Below, piece by piece: positions 36,313 through 43,878 of a DNA stretch of 64,000 nucleotides. The translations under genes were made by a program, and so were the position numbers. Every line of letters begins with the position of its first letter. Within the stretch, counting starts at the first letter, position 1. A model generated the notes under the pieces. That model was not told where the DNA came from. It saw only the letters and a program-made list of their open reading frames with translations, and ran no database searches. Where the stretch lies: positions 367,419 through 431,418 of the forward strand of contig NZ_OY781872.1 of the NCBI RefSeq assembly GCF_963677065.1, read 5' to 3'. The stretch comes from an uncultured Methanoregula sp. (GTDB lineage: Archaea > Halobacteriota > Methanomicrobia > Methanomicrobiales > Methanospirillaceae).

Positions 36313-36473
36313 TGCCACACGGAATCAAGGGCAGCAAGACATATTACCCGAAAGGGGCCGTGTCGACGTCCAATTACATCAGAAGAAGATCTCTCGTCAA
36401 GAATGGGAAAGCCTCGTGGTATGCGCCATTGCGATCAGTGAGTGGTGCAATCGAAGCGGCGGGATTGCCATGA
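36312..36473 (+). CDS. Small basic hypothetical protein
   Basis: 53 residues starting at the TAATG overlap with the HNH gene and ending in an ATGA overlap with the next gene. Basic and aromatic (KGSKTYYPKGAVSTSNYIRRRSL). The operon-style overlaps are the main evidence that it is real. Function unknown. Confidence 0.5.
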   Translation: MPHGIKGSKTYYPKGAVSTSNYIRRRSLVKNGKASWYAPLRSVSGAIEAAGLP

Positions 36474-38680
36474 GCTCGGAAGCCTGCGACGCCCCGCAAC
36501 AGCCGGCAGTAAAAGGATACCGCCAGCTGACTTTTTCCAATGAGATCATAGAGCCGGTACCGTCAAAGAAGGCAACACACGCGCAAGGTCTCACGACTCT
36601 GGTCAAACAGCGAATAGAGGAAACCCGCACGCTTCATGACAAGATATTCGGTAAGGATTCCGGCTACTTCGATGACGAAGAGATGCTTCTAATCGGACTG
36701 ACCCATTACCAGAACTGGATGTTGTTAAAGGGAAAAGAGCCTTGCAAGGAATTGAACGATGTCGGGGGCTGTATGGTCGGAGAATCATGCAACCGGAAAA
36801 CCGAAGAGGCGAGGCTAGTCAAAGGGTGCAGGGTGCCGGTCTCAAAGCCCGTCAAGAAACCACGGAAAGAAAAGGCCCCGGCCAAACCCCCCCAGGATCC
36901 CGAAGCCCTCTCTCCCTGCACCGGCCCCCAGGTAGAAGGCGCATGCGAGAAATGCGGGGATGCGGACAGCTGCACGAACCCGGAACTCATTGCATGCAGG
37001 GATTCGGGTCGGTGCATCGAAGAAGCCGATCACAATGCCTGTTTCTGTGCCCCATGTATTATGTGGCAAGGCTGCCCGCTTCAGGTACATCCGGAGAGCG
37101 AGGAATGCTTAGCCCGCAGAAAAACGAGCCCGGCGCCCGAAGAAGAAAAGACGAAAACCCCCAAGAAAGCGAAGAAGTCGAGAAAGAAGAAGGACGAGGA
37201 AACAATTCCCGAAAAGATACAGAATCCCCCCGAGTGTTGCACCGAACCCTGCGATTTTCATAACCGCTGCAGGCACCGGTACCCGACAGAGAACTGCAAG
37301 GAGGAGATAGGTGCGGAATTAAGACGCACGAAAGATACCCCCGAATGGTTCGCGGCCCTCACCGAGGCAAAGCGCAAGAACAACCCCGGGTGGCTCTGGG
37401 AAGTCTGGAAGATCGACCCTGCAAGAGGTGAATGGCTCTATGAAGGAACGGATACACAAGAGGCAGCCGAGGCCCTGAAGGCACAGATCGACGAGACGCG
37501 CCCGGAGGGATCGAAAGTTAAGTTCACGGTCCGGCAGAGACCCGGTCCGGATTACACTCTTGATGACATAGGACCCTGCAACACCTGCCAGATCGAGTGC
37601 CTCGATGATAACAACGGCTGCCAGGAATTCGAAGAATATAATTGCAAATTCGAAGGCGAACCCGTAACGGAACGGCAGGGATTCGAAGAGATCTGCATCA
37701 TCTCCTGCGGAAAAGCCAAGATCTGGGACGATCCGGCAAAGAAAAGGATCAAGAAAAGCGTCTATGCAGTGGACGCATACACCGGCCCGCTTTTCACTTC
37801 GGCAAAGAAGTATGCCGAGACGAAATTCCCGGACAAATGGTATATCCTCTCGGACAAGTACGGCCTGATTCTTCCAGGGGAGGAAATCCAGAATTACGAT
37901 GTATCTCCGGAAGACATCAAGGACGATCCGGAATTCTTCGACATGGTCCAGCAGCAGGCGAAAGCCAACCCGGATTTAGCGATATTGAAGAAGATCACGC
38001 TCCTCTCCGGGAAGGTTCACCAGAGCATTATCGAGCGGGTTTTCATCGGTGTTGAAATCGTCAACCCGGTACAGGGCCTCTCGCAAGGCGAGCGGATGAA
38101 AGCCCTCAAGCAGCTGGTCGAACCAGCAGCTCGTGAATCCGAATCCTCAACCTGCTCTTTCAAAACCATTTCGGAAATGCACTCTTCCCCGGATAAAAAA
38201 GTGCCGCAAGTCATGCATATTGCGCTGAATCCGCTGAATGACAAGGTTTTCATCAACAGCCGGACGCTCAAAGGTGTGAAGAAATCAGATCCCCCCCGTC
38301 TCGCGTGCGAGGCACTCGGGATCTCATGTGCAAATTGTGAGGCATACGTCGTCTCGGTGGAAAAACCGGAAAAGACTCAAGCACCAGCTCCAACAAGCAC
38401 CGCCTTCATGGACGAGGTTACTAAAACCGCACGAAAGAGCAAGAGGCCGGAAGGCGCCGGCACCGGTGGCGGTCCGCAGCCATACACTCAGCACTGCTGC
38501 GGGACCTGCGGACACCACAAGGGCCGCAAGACCTTCCACGACTCCTGCCCCCGGATCGGCGAGCTGCTGTTCAAGAAAGGAACCAAGAGCGCTAAGGTCC
38601 TGATGGAGGAAACGCAGCGGGAGAACTGCGGGCACTGGATTGTGAAACCGAAGGAAAAACAGGAGTGTGAAACCCCATGA
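36470..38680 (+). CDS. Large Cys-rich protein with a DUF6884-like domain
   Basis: 736 residues from ATG 36470. Three cysteine clusters lie between about residues 95 and 270 (CKELNDVGGCMVGESC; CEKCGDADSC; CCTEPCDFHNRC). Lys-rich linkers separate them. Residues 405-500 resemble DUF6884: IISCGKAK, DAYTGPLF and WYILSDKYGLI, a YaaA-like fold. A C-terminal zinc motif (CCGTCGHHKG, then CGHW) closes the protein. DUF6884-like domains occur in viruses, sometimes near base-modification genes, so a DNA-modification link is possible. The full architecture is not one I know. Confidence 0.65.
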   Translation: MSSEACDAPQQPAVKGYRQLTFSNEIIEPVPSKKATHAQGLTTLVKQRIEETRTLHDKIFGKDSGYFDDEEMLLIGLTHYQNWMLLKGKEPCKELNDVGGCMVGESCNRKTEEARLVKGCRVPVSKPVKKPRKEKAPAKPPQDPEALSPCTGPQVEGACEKCGDADSCTNPELIACRDSGRCIEEADHNACFCAPCIMWQGCPLQVHPESEECLARRKTSPAPEEEKTKTPKKAKKSRKKKDEETIPEKIQNPPECCTEPCDFHNRCRHRYPTENCKEEIGAELRRTKDTPEWFAALTEAKRKNNPGWLWEVWKIDPARGEWLYEGTDTQEAAEALKAQIDETRPEGSKVKFTVRQRPGPDYTLDDIGPCNTCQIECLDDNNGCQEFEEYNCKFEGEPVTERQGFEEICIISCGKAKIWDDPAKKRIKKSVYAVDAYTGPLFTSAKKYAETKFPDKWYILSDKYGLILPGEEIQNYDVSPEDIKDDPEFFDMVQQQAKANPDLAILKKITLLSGKVHQSIIERVFIGVEIVNPVQGLSQGERMKALKQLVEPAARESESSTCSFKTISEMHSSPDKKVPQVMHIALNPLNDKVFINSRTLKGVKKSDPPRLACEALGISCANCEAYVVSVEKPEKTQAPAPTSTAFMDEVTKTARKSKRPEGAGTGGGPQPYTQHCCGTCGHHKGRKTFHDSCPRIGELLFKKGTKSAKVLMEETQRENCGHWIVKPKEKQECETP

Positions 38681-39411
38681 TGAAAATCCCCCAACAGCGC
38701 CTTTCGGCCCTCTGCGACACGCTCGCGGCCCTGGTGCCCGAATGCAAGTTGATGATCACGGCCGACGGCCTCAACACCCTCGCCGTGGACACTGCCAATG
38801 TCGGCATGGTCCAGGTCAACCTGCCAAAAGAACAGTTCGACGAATACACCGAGACCGCCAAAGTCGAGATCGGCATGGATGTCCCAAAATGGGTTGCGAT
38901 GCTGAAAATCATGAACGACTCGAAGAGCACGATCGAGATCCAGCTCAATGATAACAAGGTCAGGATCTCGGACGGGAAATACACCTACACGTTCACGCTG
39001 CTGGATCCCAACACCGTAAGGAAACGCCCGAACCCGCCCAACATCACGCTCCCGGCACATGTCGTTGTCAATGCCAAAGAGTTCGCCGAAGCCATCAAGG
39101 CCATGGGCGTGGTGGGCGACAAGTGCCGCCTTACGGCATTGCATGACGGGGAAGTCCTGGAGCTGAGCGCGGAAGGAGAAACCGACACGCTCCGGAAAGA
39201 GCTCAACGTGCCGGTCCCCGGGACTGCCAAGAAGGAGCCCGTCTCCTCGTTGTTCTCGCTGGACTATCTCAGCGACATCAGCAAGGCGATGAAGGACGCC
39301 GGGAAAATCACGGTCTGTCTCGGGCAGGATCACCCGGTCCGGTTCGATTTCGAGCTGGAAGGTATAGAATCGAGTTTTCTCGTAGCGCCGAGAATCGAGG
39401 ATAAGGAGTGA
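38677..39411 (+). CDS. PCNA sliding clamp homologue
   Basis: 244 residues, full length for archaeal PCNA. Markers are LMITADGLNTLAVDTANVGMVQVNL in the first half and GQDHPVRFDFEL with SSFLVAPRIE at the C-terminus, where partner proteins dock. A trimer would tether DNA polymerase and repair enzymes. The virus carries its own clamp although the host must have one. It overlaps the Cys-rich gene by 4 bases and is close to the GINS-like gene. Confidence 0.93.
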   Translation: MMKIPQQRLSALCDTLAALVPECKLMITADGLNTLAVDTANVGMVQVNLPKEQFDEYTETAKVEIGMDVPKWVAMLKIMNDSKSTIEIQLNDNKVRISDGKYTYTFTLLDPNTVRKRPNPPNITLPAHVVVNAKEFAEAIKAMGVVGDKCRLTALHDGEVLELSAEGETDTLRKELNVPVPGTAKKEPVSSLFSLDYLSDISKAMKDAGKITVCLGQDHPVRFDFELEGIESSFLVAPRIEDKE

Positions 39412-39416
39412 GAAGG

Positions 39417-39941
39417 ATGTCAGGATTAACGGTTAAGGTTTCAATCAAGCAGGAAGTGGACGCTGAAGAAGGCCTCATCTGGAAAGCAGAAGTCAAAGAG
39501 TGGGGCCTCAAGGCCCAGGACCGCATGCTGGAAGGGGCGCTCATGATCATGGAGCGCAAGATCGTGACGTATATGCATGACAGTCTCGGGATCACCCGGG
39601 TCATCACCGCGAACATGGGCTTTGCGAGTGCAAGGGTGGAGTTCAACGTTGAGGTCGAGCAGAATCATAAATTATGCGACTTCGGCGTTCTCTCCACACC
39701 TATCAGTACCAAGGCACACCTGCTCTATCAGCGAGTCCTGGACTATGCTGAGTCCTCCGGACAGGACCCGGAAGAGGTCTTCCAGAAGTTGCAGGACGAG
39801 GCAATAAAGAAAGGACAGATCACCGGCGCGGCTGTAATGAATGCAGTGGCCGAAGAAGTCAATAAAGGCAAGCTCGACACCCCGGGCTGCACGGTCAGGG
39901 CAACCACGCACAAAGCGAAGGGCAAGGGGGCGGCTGAGTGA
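39417..39941 (+). CDS. Hypothetical protein after the PCNA gene
   Basis: 174 residues from ATG 39417 behind AGAAGG. A beta-strand start is followed by helices, with conserved-looking VKEWGLKAQDRMLEGALMIMERK and a Lys/Ala-rich tail. No recognised family. Its stop overlaps the next start as GTGA. Context suggests a replication or repair role. Confidence 0.6.
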   Translation: MSGLTVKVSIKQEVDAEEGLIWKAEVKEWGLKAQDRMLEGALMIMERKIVTYMHDSLGITRVITANMGFASARVEFNVEVEQNHKLCDFGVLSTPISTKAHLLYQRVLDYAESSGQDPEEVFQKLQDEAIKKGQITGAAVMNAVAEEVNKGKLDTPGCTVRATTHKAKGKGAAE

Positions 39942-40693
39942 GGATCATCTACGAGCCCCGGGGCCGTGCCTTGGAATACGCCCCGCTGGCAGTATCACTC
40001 TATCGCGGCTGTTCGCATGGGTGCACCTACTGCTTTGCTCCGGACGTAATCCACGCGGACCGTGAGCAATTCCTTCAGGCAACTCCGCGGAAGAACGCGA
40101 TCCCGATGCTGAAAGCCGATGCCGCCGAGCTTGCAGCGGCCGGGGACAAGCGGGAGATCCTCATGAGTTTCACCACAGACCCGTACCAGCCCATCGAACA
40201 ATCCTATCAATTAACCGCGGTGGCGATCGGGGTCTTGATAAACGCCGGCCTGAACTTTACCATTTTAACAAAAGCCGGGATCCCCTCTTTGATTGACCTC
40301 GAACGGATACAAGACGCCCCGGACCTGTTCCGGTACGGCACAACCCTGACCCTCAACCGGGAAGATGAAAGGATGAAATGGGAGCCCTTTGCAGCGCCAA
40401 CGGTTGATAGGTGCAAAGCGCTCCGGATTATGCACGAGCACGGGATCCGTACATGGGTCTCTCTCGAACCGATGATTGATCCCGACCAAACACTATTCCT
40501 GATCTCGGTCACGCACCCTTATGTTGATGAGTACCGGCTCGGCGCTCTCAATCATTCCGAGAAGAAACTCACCGACGCCGAAATGGTGGATTTTGTAGGG
40601 AAAGCGCACACTCTCCTGAAATTCTACAATAAGAAATTCATCTTCAAGAAGGACCTGCAACCGTATCTAAAGGCAGCCGGGGTGAGTCAGTGA
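39938..40693 (+). CDS. Spore-photoproduct-lyase-like radical SAM enzyme
   Basis: 251 residues from GTG 39938. The iron-sulfur motif CSHGCTYC (Cys25, Cys29, Cys32) is followed by SFTTDPYQPIE and LTKAG, typical of the SPL/SplB-like group (COG1533). True SPL repairs UV dimers in spore DNA by hydrogen abstraction; most relatives have unknown substrates. The placement next to PCNA and other DNA genes supports a DNA or nucleotide substrate. Confidence 0.8.
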   Translation: MRIIYEPRGRALEYAPLAVSLYRGCSHGCTYCFAPDVIHADREQFLQATPRKNAIPMLKADAAELAAAGDKREILMSFTTDPYQPIEQSYQLTAVAIGVLINAGLNFTILTKAGIPSLIDLERIQDAPDLFRYGTTLTLNREDERMKWEPFAAPTVDRCKALRIMHEHGIRTWVSLEPMIDPDQTLFLISVTHPYVDEYRLGALNHSEKKLTDAEMVDFVGKAHTLLKFYNKKFIFKKDLQPYLKAAGVSQ

Positions 40694-40893
40694 CCCACCA
40701 CACCCTCCGCCCCCGCTGCATCGTAGACGCCAAGGAACTCCCGGCCATGACCCGCCGGGATGCCCTCAACCGGAACGCCGCCACGGAGATCCAGGGCCGG
40801 ACGTACTATCATTGCGTCCATCATACCCGGCAAGAGATCGAAGCCGCGATCGCGGGAAGGCCAAAGTTCGTTACGGCCGGGAGCCTGAAATGA
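40690..40893 (+). CDS. Small hypothetical protein
   Basis: 67 residues from GTG 40690 overlapping the radical SAM stop. His and Arg rich (MTHHTLRPRC; YYHCVHHTRQE), which could bind metal. Its stop overlaps the next start as ATGA. No family recognised. Confidence 0.5.
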   Translation: MTHHTLRPRCIVDAKELPAMTRRDALNRNAATEIQGRTYYHCVHHTRQEIEAAIAGRPKFVTAGSLK

Positions 40894-41216
40894 GCGAAGG
40901 CATTTTTCCAGGGCACGCGGAATTTTCCTTCACCGTCCCTGATGGCGGTCATTTCGAGAAAGGGAGATGGGTTACAATGTTCACCCCGCTGCTCGAAGCA
41001 CTTGCCGATAAAATGGATATCGACACCCCCTCTTTCGAGATACGAGTGAGGGCAGATATTCCGATTTTTAAACAGGGTGCTTGCATCGGATACGACAAAA
41101 AAGAGCAAAGTCTTGGCCTGTTCTCTCAGCGTCAGGTACTGGAGATGTTGCCAATGTCACTCGGAGCACCATCATCATTCCCGGAAGGCGGGGATCTTGT
41201 GCAGGTGAGACGATGA
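40890..41216 (+). CDS. Hypothetical protein with a GHFEKGRWV motif
   Basis: 108 residues. GGHFEKGRWV near residue 19 closely resembles GHFEQGRWV at the start of the late protein at 46,055. The remainder is alpha/beta (FEIRVRADIPIFKQG). Operon overlaps on both sides. The shared motif may be a docking tag; see findings. Confidence 0.55.
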   Translation: MSEGIFPGHAEFSFTVPDGGHFEKGRWVTMFTPLLEALADKMDIDTPSFEIRVRADIPIFKQGACIGYDKKEQSLGLFSQRQVLEMLPMSLGAPSSFPEGGDLVQVRR

Positions 41217-41611
41217 CCCTCACCCGCTCCGACCTCGCAGAATTCCGGCGCCGTGAAAAAGAGACCGGCGCCCTCACACTCCCGCCCGCGAACTTCCTCA
41301 GGGACCTCAAGATCCTCATGGACACCGCGAAAGCCGAAGCCGGCACCCATCCCGCCGAGTGGTCCGAGTATGCCGAGATCCACGCGATCATGGATCTGGT
41401 AGAGGACATCTTCAGGATCCGCCGCTCCAAGCTGGCCCGGGCAGCTGAGGAAAACCGGCCCGGGGAATCAACCCCACCCGAATTCAAAACGTTGTTGCCC
41501 TTCGAGAGTAACGCATGGTATGGACTCACCGCAACCTACCATCATCTCGACAAGGTACTGCGGGACATCAGGATCACGGGCGAGCAGATCGGGAAGTGGG
41601 GTGATCCATGA
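41213..41611 (+). CDS. GINS-like replication protein
   Basis: 132 residues. The RRREKETGALTLPPANFLRDLKILMDTAK start, and the segment IMDLVEDIFRIRRSKLARAA with its conserved helix ending RxxK(I/L)xxxA, follow the alpha-helical A domain of archaeal Gins51. The cellular B domain is missing or much shortened. GINS links MCM helicase, Cdc45/RecJ and primase, so a viral copy could recruit the host helicase. Assignment is from pattern reading; a profile search would settle it. Confidence 0.6.
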   Translation: MTLTRSDLAEFRRREKETGALTLPPANFLRDLKILMDTAKAEAGTHPAEWSEYAEIHAIMDLVEDIFRIRRSKLARAAEENRPGESTPPEFKTLLPFESNAWYGLTATYHHLDKVLRDIRITGEQIGKWGDP

Positions 41612-41835
41612 CGAGGGCCGCAAAGATCGAACGGACGCAGAAACTCTTCCTCAAGGCAATGAAAGAGAAGTTCGCTGCCGATCCCGATCCGAATTCATGG
41701 TCAAAAGGCCCGGCCCCGGGATTCACTCCGGAACTCGTCTTTGAAACCTGCCCATTCTGCGGAGGGCAAGGACGCCGAAAGGGGGCATTCTGCCATCAGT
41801 GCGGAGGAACAGGATCGCGGAGGGTGAGAACGTGA
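41608..41835 (+). CDS. DnaJ-like zinc-knuckle protein
   Basis: 75 residues with CPFCGGQGRRKGAFCHQCGGTG, two CxxCxGxG repeats like the DnaJ cysteine-rich domain, and no J domain. Such short proteins are common in viral early regions. It overlaps the GINS-like gene by ATGA and the next gene by GTGA. Confidence 0.6.
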   Translation: MTRAAKIERTQKLFLKAMKEKFAADPDPNSWSKGPAPGFTPELVFETCPFCGGQGRRKGAFCHQCGGTGSRRVRT

Positions 41836-42065
41836 TCACCCTCGACCAGTTCATCGGCCCGCAGACCCCGGCCGAGATCCCGCAGCCGCCCGCACCGCAG
41901 ACCCCCTCGCTCTTCCTGGTGCAAATCTGCCCGACCGTAACAGACGCGGTAGCTCTCGCACTCCAATGCCGGAAAACGCACCCGGAGGAGCCAATAGAGA
42001 TCTGGCCGGCAAAGCAGGAGAGCAACCCGAAGAGGGTAGTATTGAGGGAGAGGGTGACAAATTGA
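41832..42065 (+). CDS. Small hypothetical protein
   Basis: 77 residues from GTG 41832. A Pro-rich stretch (PQPPAPQTPS) precedes a mixed alpha/beta tail. Overlaps on both ends (GTGA, TTGA) argue for translation. No recognised domain. Confidence 0.5.
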   Translation: MITLDQFIGPQTPAEIPQPPAPQTPSLFLVQICPTVTDAVALALQCRKTHPEEPIEIWPAKQESNPKRVVLRERVTN

Positions 42066-42208
42066 CGGAAACACACGACGCTACAACCTGCAAGAGCGGA
42101 GAATCCGACGGGAAAAAATGCAAACGATTCGACATGTCATGCGCCATGTTCCACACACGGATCTTCGATCTTGCAAAAGAATGCCCGTTCTGGAGGGGAA
42201 AATATTGA
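42062..42208 (+). CDS. 48-residue Cys-containing protein
   Basis: It starts at TTG 42062, overlapping the previous TGA, and ends with TTGA overlapping the next gene. Cysteines in TTCKSGESDGKKCKRFDMSC and KECPFW suggest a small metal-binding protein. The ATG 41966 in the same frame would overlap the previous gene by 100 bases and is less likely. Confidence 0.5.
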   Translation: MTETHDATTCKSGESDGKKCKRFDMSCAMFHTRIFDLAKECPFWRGKY

Positions 42209-42504
42209 CGGAAGAAGCAACACGAGCAGCAGACAACAACGAAGATCAACAGCAGCAGGACCTGAGGAAGAAATGGGCATTCCCGAAGAAGAAGCGGGGA
42301 GGCACCCAGAGGATCCACCTGATGAGCACGAACGACACGGCGTATTGTGGCCGGCATGTCGTACCCGATCCCACCAAGGTAATGGACTTCGACGATTGGT
42401 GCCCGCTCGATCATCAGGATACGGTCTGCCCCCGCTGCCTCGAATGGTGGAAGATGATCAAGCCCGGCCAGTTCGGAAAAAAGAAACTCCAGGCAAAATC
42501 CTGA
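42205..42504 (+). CDS. Small zinc-binding protein, last of the early operon
   Basis: 99 residues from TTG 42205. A Gln-rich start is followed by a basic patch (FPKKKRGGTQ) and a His/Cys set (RIHLMS, YCGRHV, WCPLDH, CPRCLEWW) that probably binds zinc. It is the last gene before the 10-bp repeat array. Confidence 0.55.
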   Translation: MTEEATRAADNNEDQQQQDLRKKWAFPKKKRGGTQRIHLMSTNDTAYCGRHVVPDPTKVMDFDDWCPLDHQDTVCPRCLEWWKMIKPGQFGKKKLQAKS

Positions 42505-42519
42505 TTTTCCTCTCCCTGT

Positions 42520-42589
42520 CCACATCAGGCCACATCAGGCCACATGAGGACACATAAAGCCATATAAGGCCAGATAAACCCGTATTTAT
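42520..42589 (+). repeat. Seven tandem 10-bp units at the early/late boundary
   Basis: The units are CCACATCAGG, CCACATCAGG, CCACATGAGG, ACACATAAAG, CCATATAAGG, CCAGATAAAC and CCGTATTTAT, with a strict 10-base period. The first two are identical and the rest drift while keeping the CCA/CAT phase and A/T positions. A 10-bp period puts every unit on one face of the helix. The array lies between the last early gene and the first late gene, and its AT-rich end could hold the late promoter. Confidence 0.75.
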
Positions 42590-42622
42590 CCCGCTCCCCC
42601 GTGCATTCTCTTCTCATAAGCA

Positions 42623-42650
42623 CCCCCGCCAGCGAGCGAGGGGGAGTTTT
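42623..42650 (+). terminator. GC-rich hairpin followed by TTTT before the late genes
   Basis: CCCCCGC (42623-42629) pairs with GCG-A-GGGGG (42636-42644), with one bulged A and a 6-nt loop, followed by AGTTTT. It could end early transcription, or, since the ATG at 42659 is only 9 bases past the T run, fold over the ribosome-binding site GGGGGAG. The two roles cannot be told apart from sequence. Confidence 0.4.
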
Positions 42651-42658
42651 GTGTACAC

Positions 42659-43441
42659 ATGACAGAGACTGTAATTTTCATGGCAATCATTCTCGGTGCC
42701 CTCAGCGGCGCCGGCATTGCCGCAACCGGGTTCTTCAAGGCCCGGGCATCTGGAGAGGCATTCGATCCGAGTAAGTTCCTGATCACCGTCATTCTCGGTG
42801 CCGTTGTCGGTGCCGGTATCGGGGCATCGGGCGGTCAGGTCACGGACACTTCTGTAAACACGCAGGTTGCAGAGCTCGCCACTCTCGGCCTTGCCGGGTT
42901 CGTCACTTACATCCTCCAGACGTTCGGGAAACTTGTATGGAACTCCAACAGCTCCACCGCGAGTTCAGTTCCCGCCACCCAGGCCGCAACAACCGAACAG
43001 GCAAAATCGACCCTCGCAACTGCCGCAGCTACTACCAGCAACAACGACAACAGCGGCAAAGTCACAATCCTTGGTATCTATGGAGACTCCGCATCAAGCA
43101 AGACGCCGAGCCCCTCAATCACCTGCGATGTCAACCAGGTCCCGATGCTCTTCTTCGACGCCCAGACTCTCGTCTCCGGCCTTGTCATGATGAAGATGAC
43201 CATCGATGGCGAAGACCTCAAGGACTGGTCCGAGAAAGGATACCGGTTCGGAGATGTCAACACGAAGGTCCCGTTCGACTTCTGGATCCCGCAGAAGTAC
43301 CGGGTTGCAGGCACTCACATCCTCAAGGTCTGGCTCGGCCACCAGGAAGGATCCACCACCACTTCCACCGAACCGAAGACCATCTATGACAGCGGCCAGG
43401 AATTCGCCCTGATCTTCACCGGGAAGAAAGCCAGCGAGTGA
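42659..43441 (+). CDS. Membrane protein with an outside beta-sandwich domain
   Basis: 260 residues. Three membrane helices occupy about residues 5-25, 38-57 and 70-90. A Ser/Thr/Ala-rich stalk (95-135) leads to a C-terminal beta-rich Ig-like domain (KVTILGIYGD to IFTGKK). The layout suits a protein put into the host membrane with a domain outside, for example in lysis, superinfection exclusion or egress. No family recognised. Confidence 0.65.
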   Translation: MTETVIFMAIILGALSGAGIAATGFFKARASGEAFDPSKFLITVILGAVVGAGIGASGGQVTDTSVNTQVAELATLGLAGFVTYILQTFGKLVWNSNSSTASSVPATQAATTEQAKSTLATAAATTSNNDNSGKVTILGIYGDSASSKTPSPSITCDVNQVPMLFFDAQTLVSGLVMMKMTIDGEDLKDWSEKGYRFGDVNTKVPFDFWIPQKYRVAGTHILKVWLGHQEGSTTTSTEPKTIYDSGQEFALIFTGKKASE

Positions 43442-43447
43442 TCCGGC

Positions 43448-43546
43448 ATGGATCTCCCCATCCTCTCGTTTTTGGGCCTGCTGGTTGCCGCTCTCATATT
43501 CGGCGCCGGCATCGGGTACCTGCTCGGGAGGCGTACCGTATCATGA
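43448..43546 (+). CDS. 32-residue single-helix membrane peptide
   Basis: MDLPILSFLGLL begins a single membrane helix with small-residue GAGIG packing, ending in LLGRRTVS. It starts 7 bases after the previous stop and overlaps the next frame by ATGA. A holin- or spanin-like role beside the preceding membrane protein is a guess. Confidence 0.5.
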   Translation: MDLPILSFLGLLVAALIFGAGIGYLLGRRTVS

Positions 43547-43869
43547 CCGGGGCCGCGTTCCACTCGGAAAGAAACATCCTTTCAGGGATCCACTCTCCCG
43601 CTCATCCCGGGCCGGCCCCATCCCCCTTCAGGCCGGCGGTCTCGGCTGTTCACCTATTGACTGCCGCCTGCGGGGATTTTATCACTCCGTTAAAAGAAGA
43701 AGCCCGGGCGCTACCTCGGAGGCTCACCGCAGCCCTCCGCCGGGCATCACCCTGTCAGCCGGGCTCAATAGTACCGCACCATGGAAAACACCAGAGCATC
43801 CACGCACCATCGGTATGTCTTCATCGATTCATCGCAAGGGAACCTCTCAAGCCCCGCGGAGATATTTGA
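43543..43869 (+). CDS. Doubtful 108-residue reading frame
   Basis: The frame begins at ATG 43543, overlapping the stop of the membrane peptide. The product is rich in Pro, His, Arg and Ser with no clear fold (PGPAPSPFRP; LPRRLTAALRRAS). A second frame in this stretch is equally long, so at least one is chance. The region leads into a tRNA-like element and may be partly untranslated RNA. Listed because of the ATGA overlap. Confidence 0.3.
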   Translation: MTGAAFHSERNILSGIHSPAHPGPAPSPFRPAVSAVHLLTAACGDFITPLKEEARALPRRLTAALRRASPCQPGSIVPHHGKHQSIHAPSVCLHRFIAREPLKPRGDI

Positions 43870-43878
43870 GCCATTTAT

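Noticed and set aside
35515..36318. Long minus-strand frame opposite the HNH-like gene
   Set aside because: The product is Leu/Arg-rich antisense; the plus-strand gene has zinc and HNH motifs and operon-type overlaps.
42520..42589. Short tandem repeats that could suggest a CRISPR array
   Set aside because: The period is 10 bases with no spacers, the units drift, and no cas gene lies in the window.
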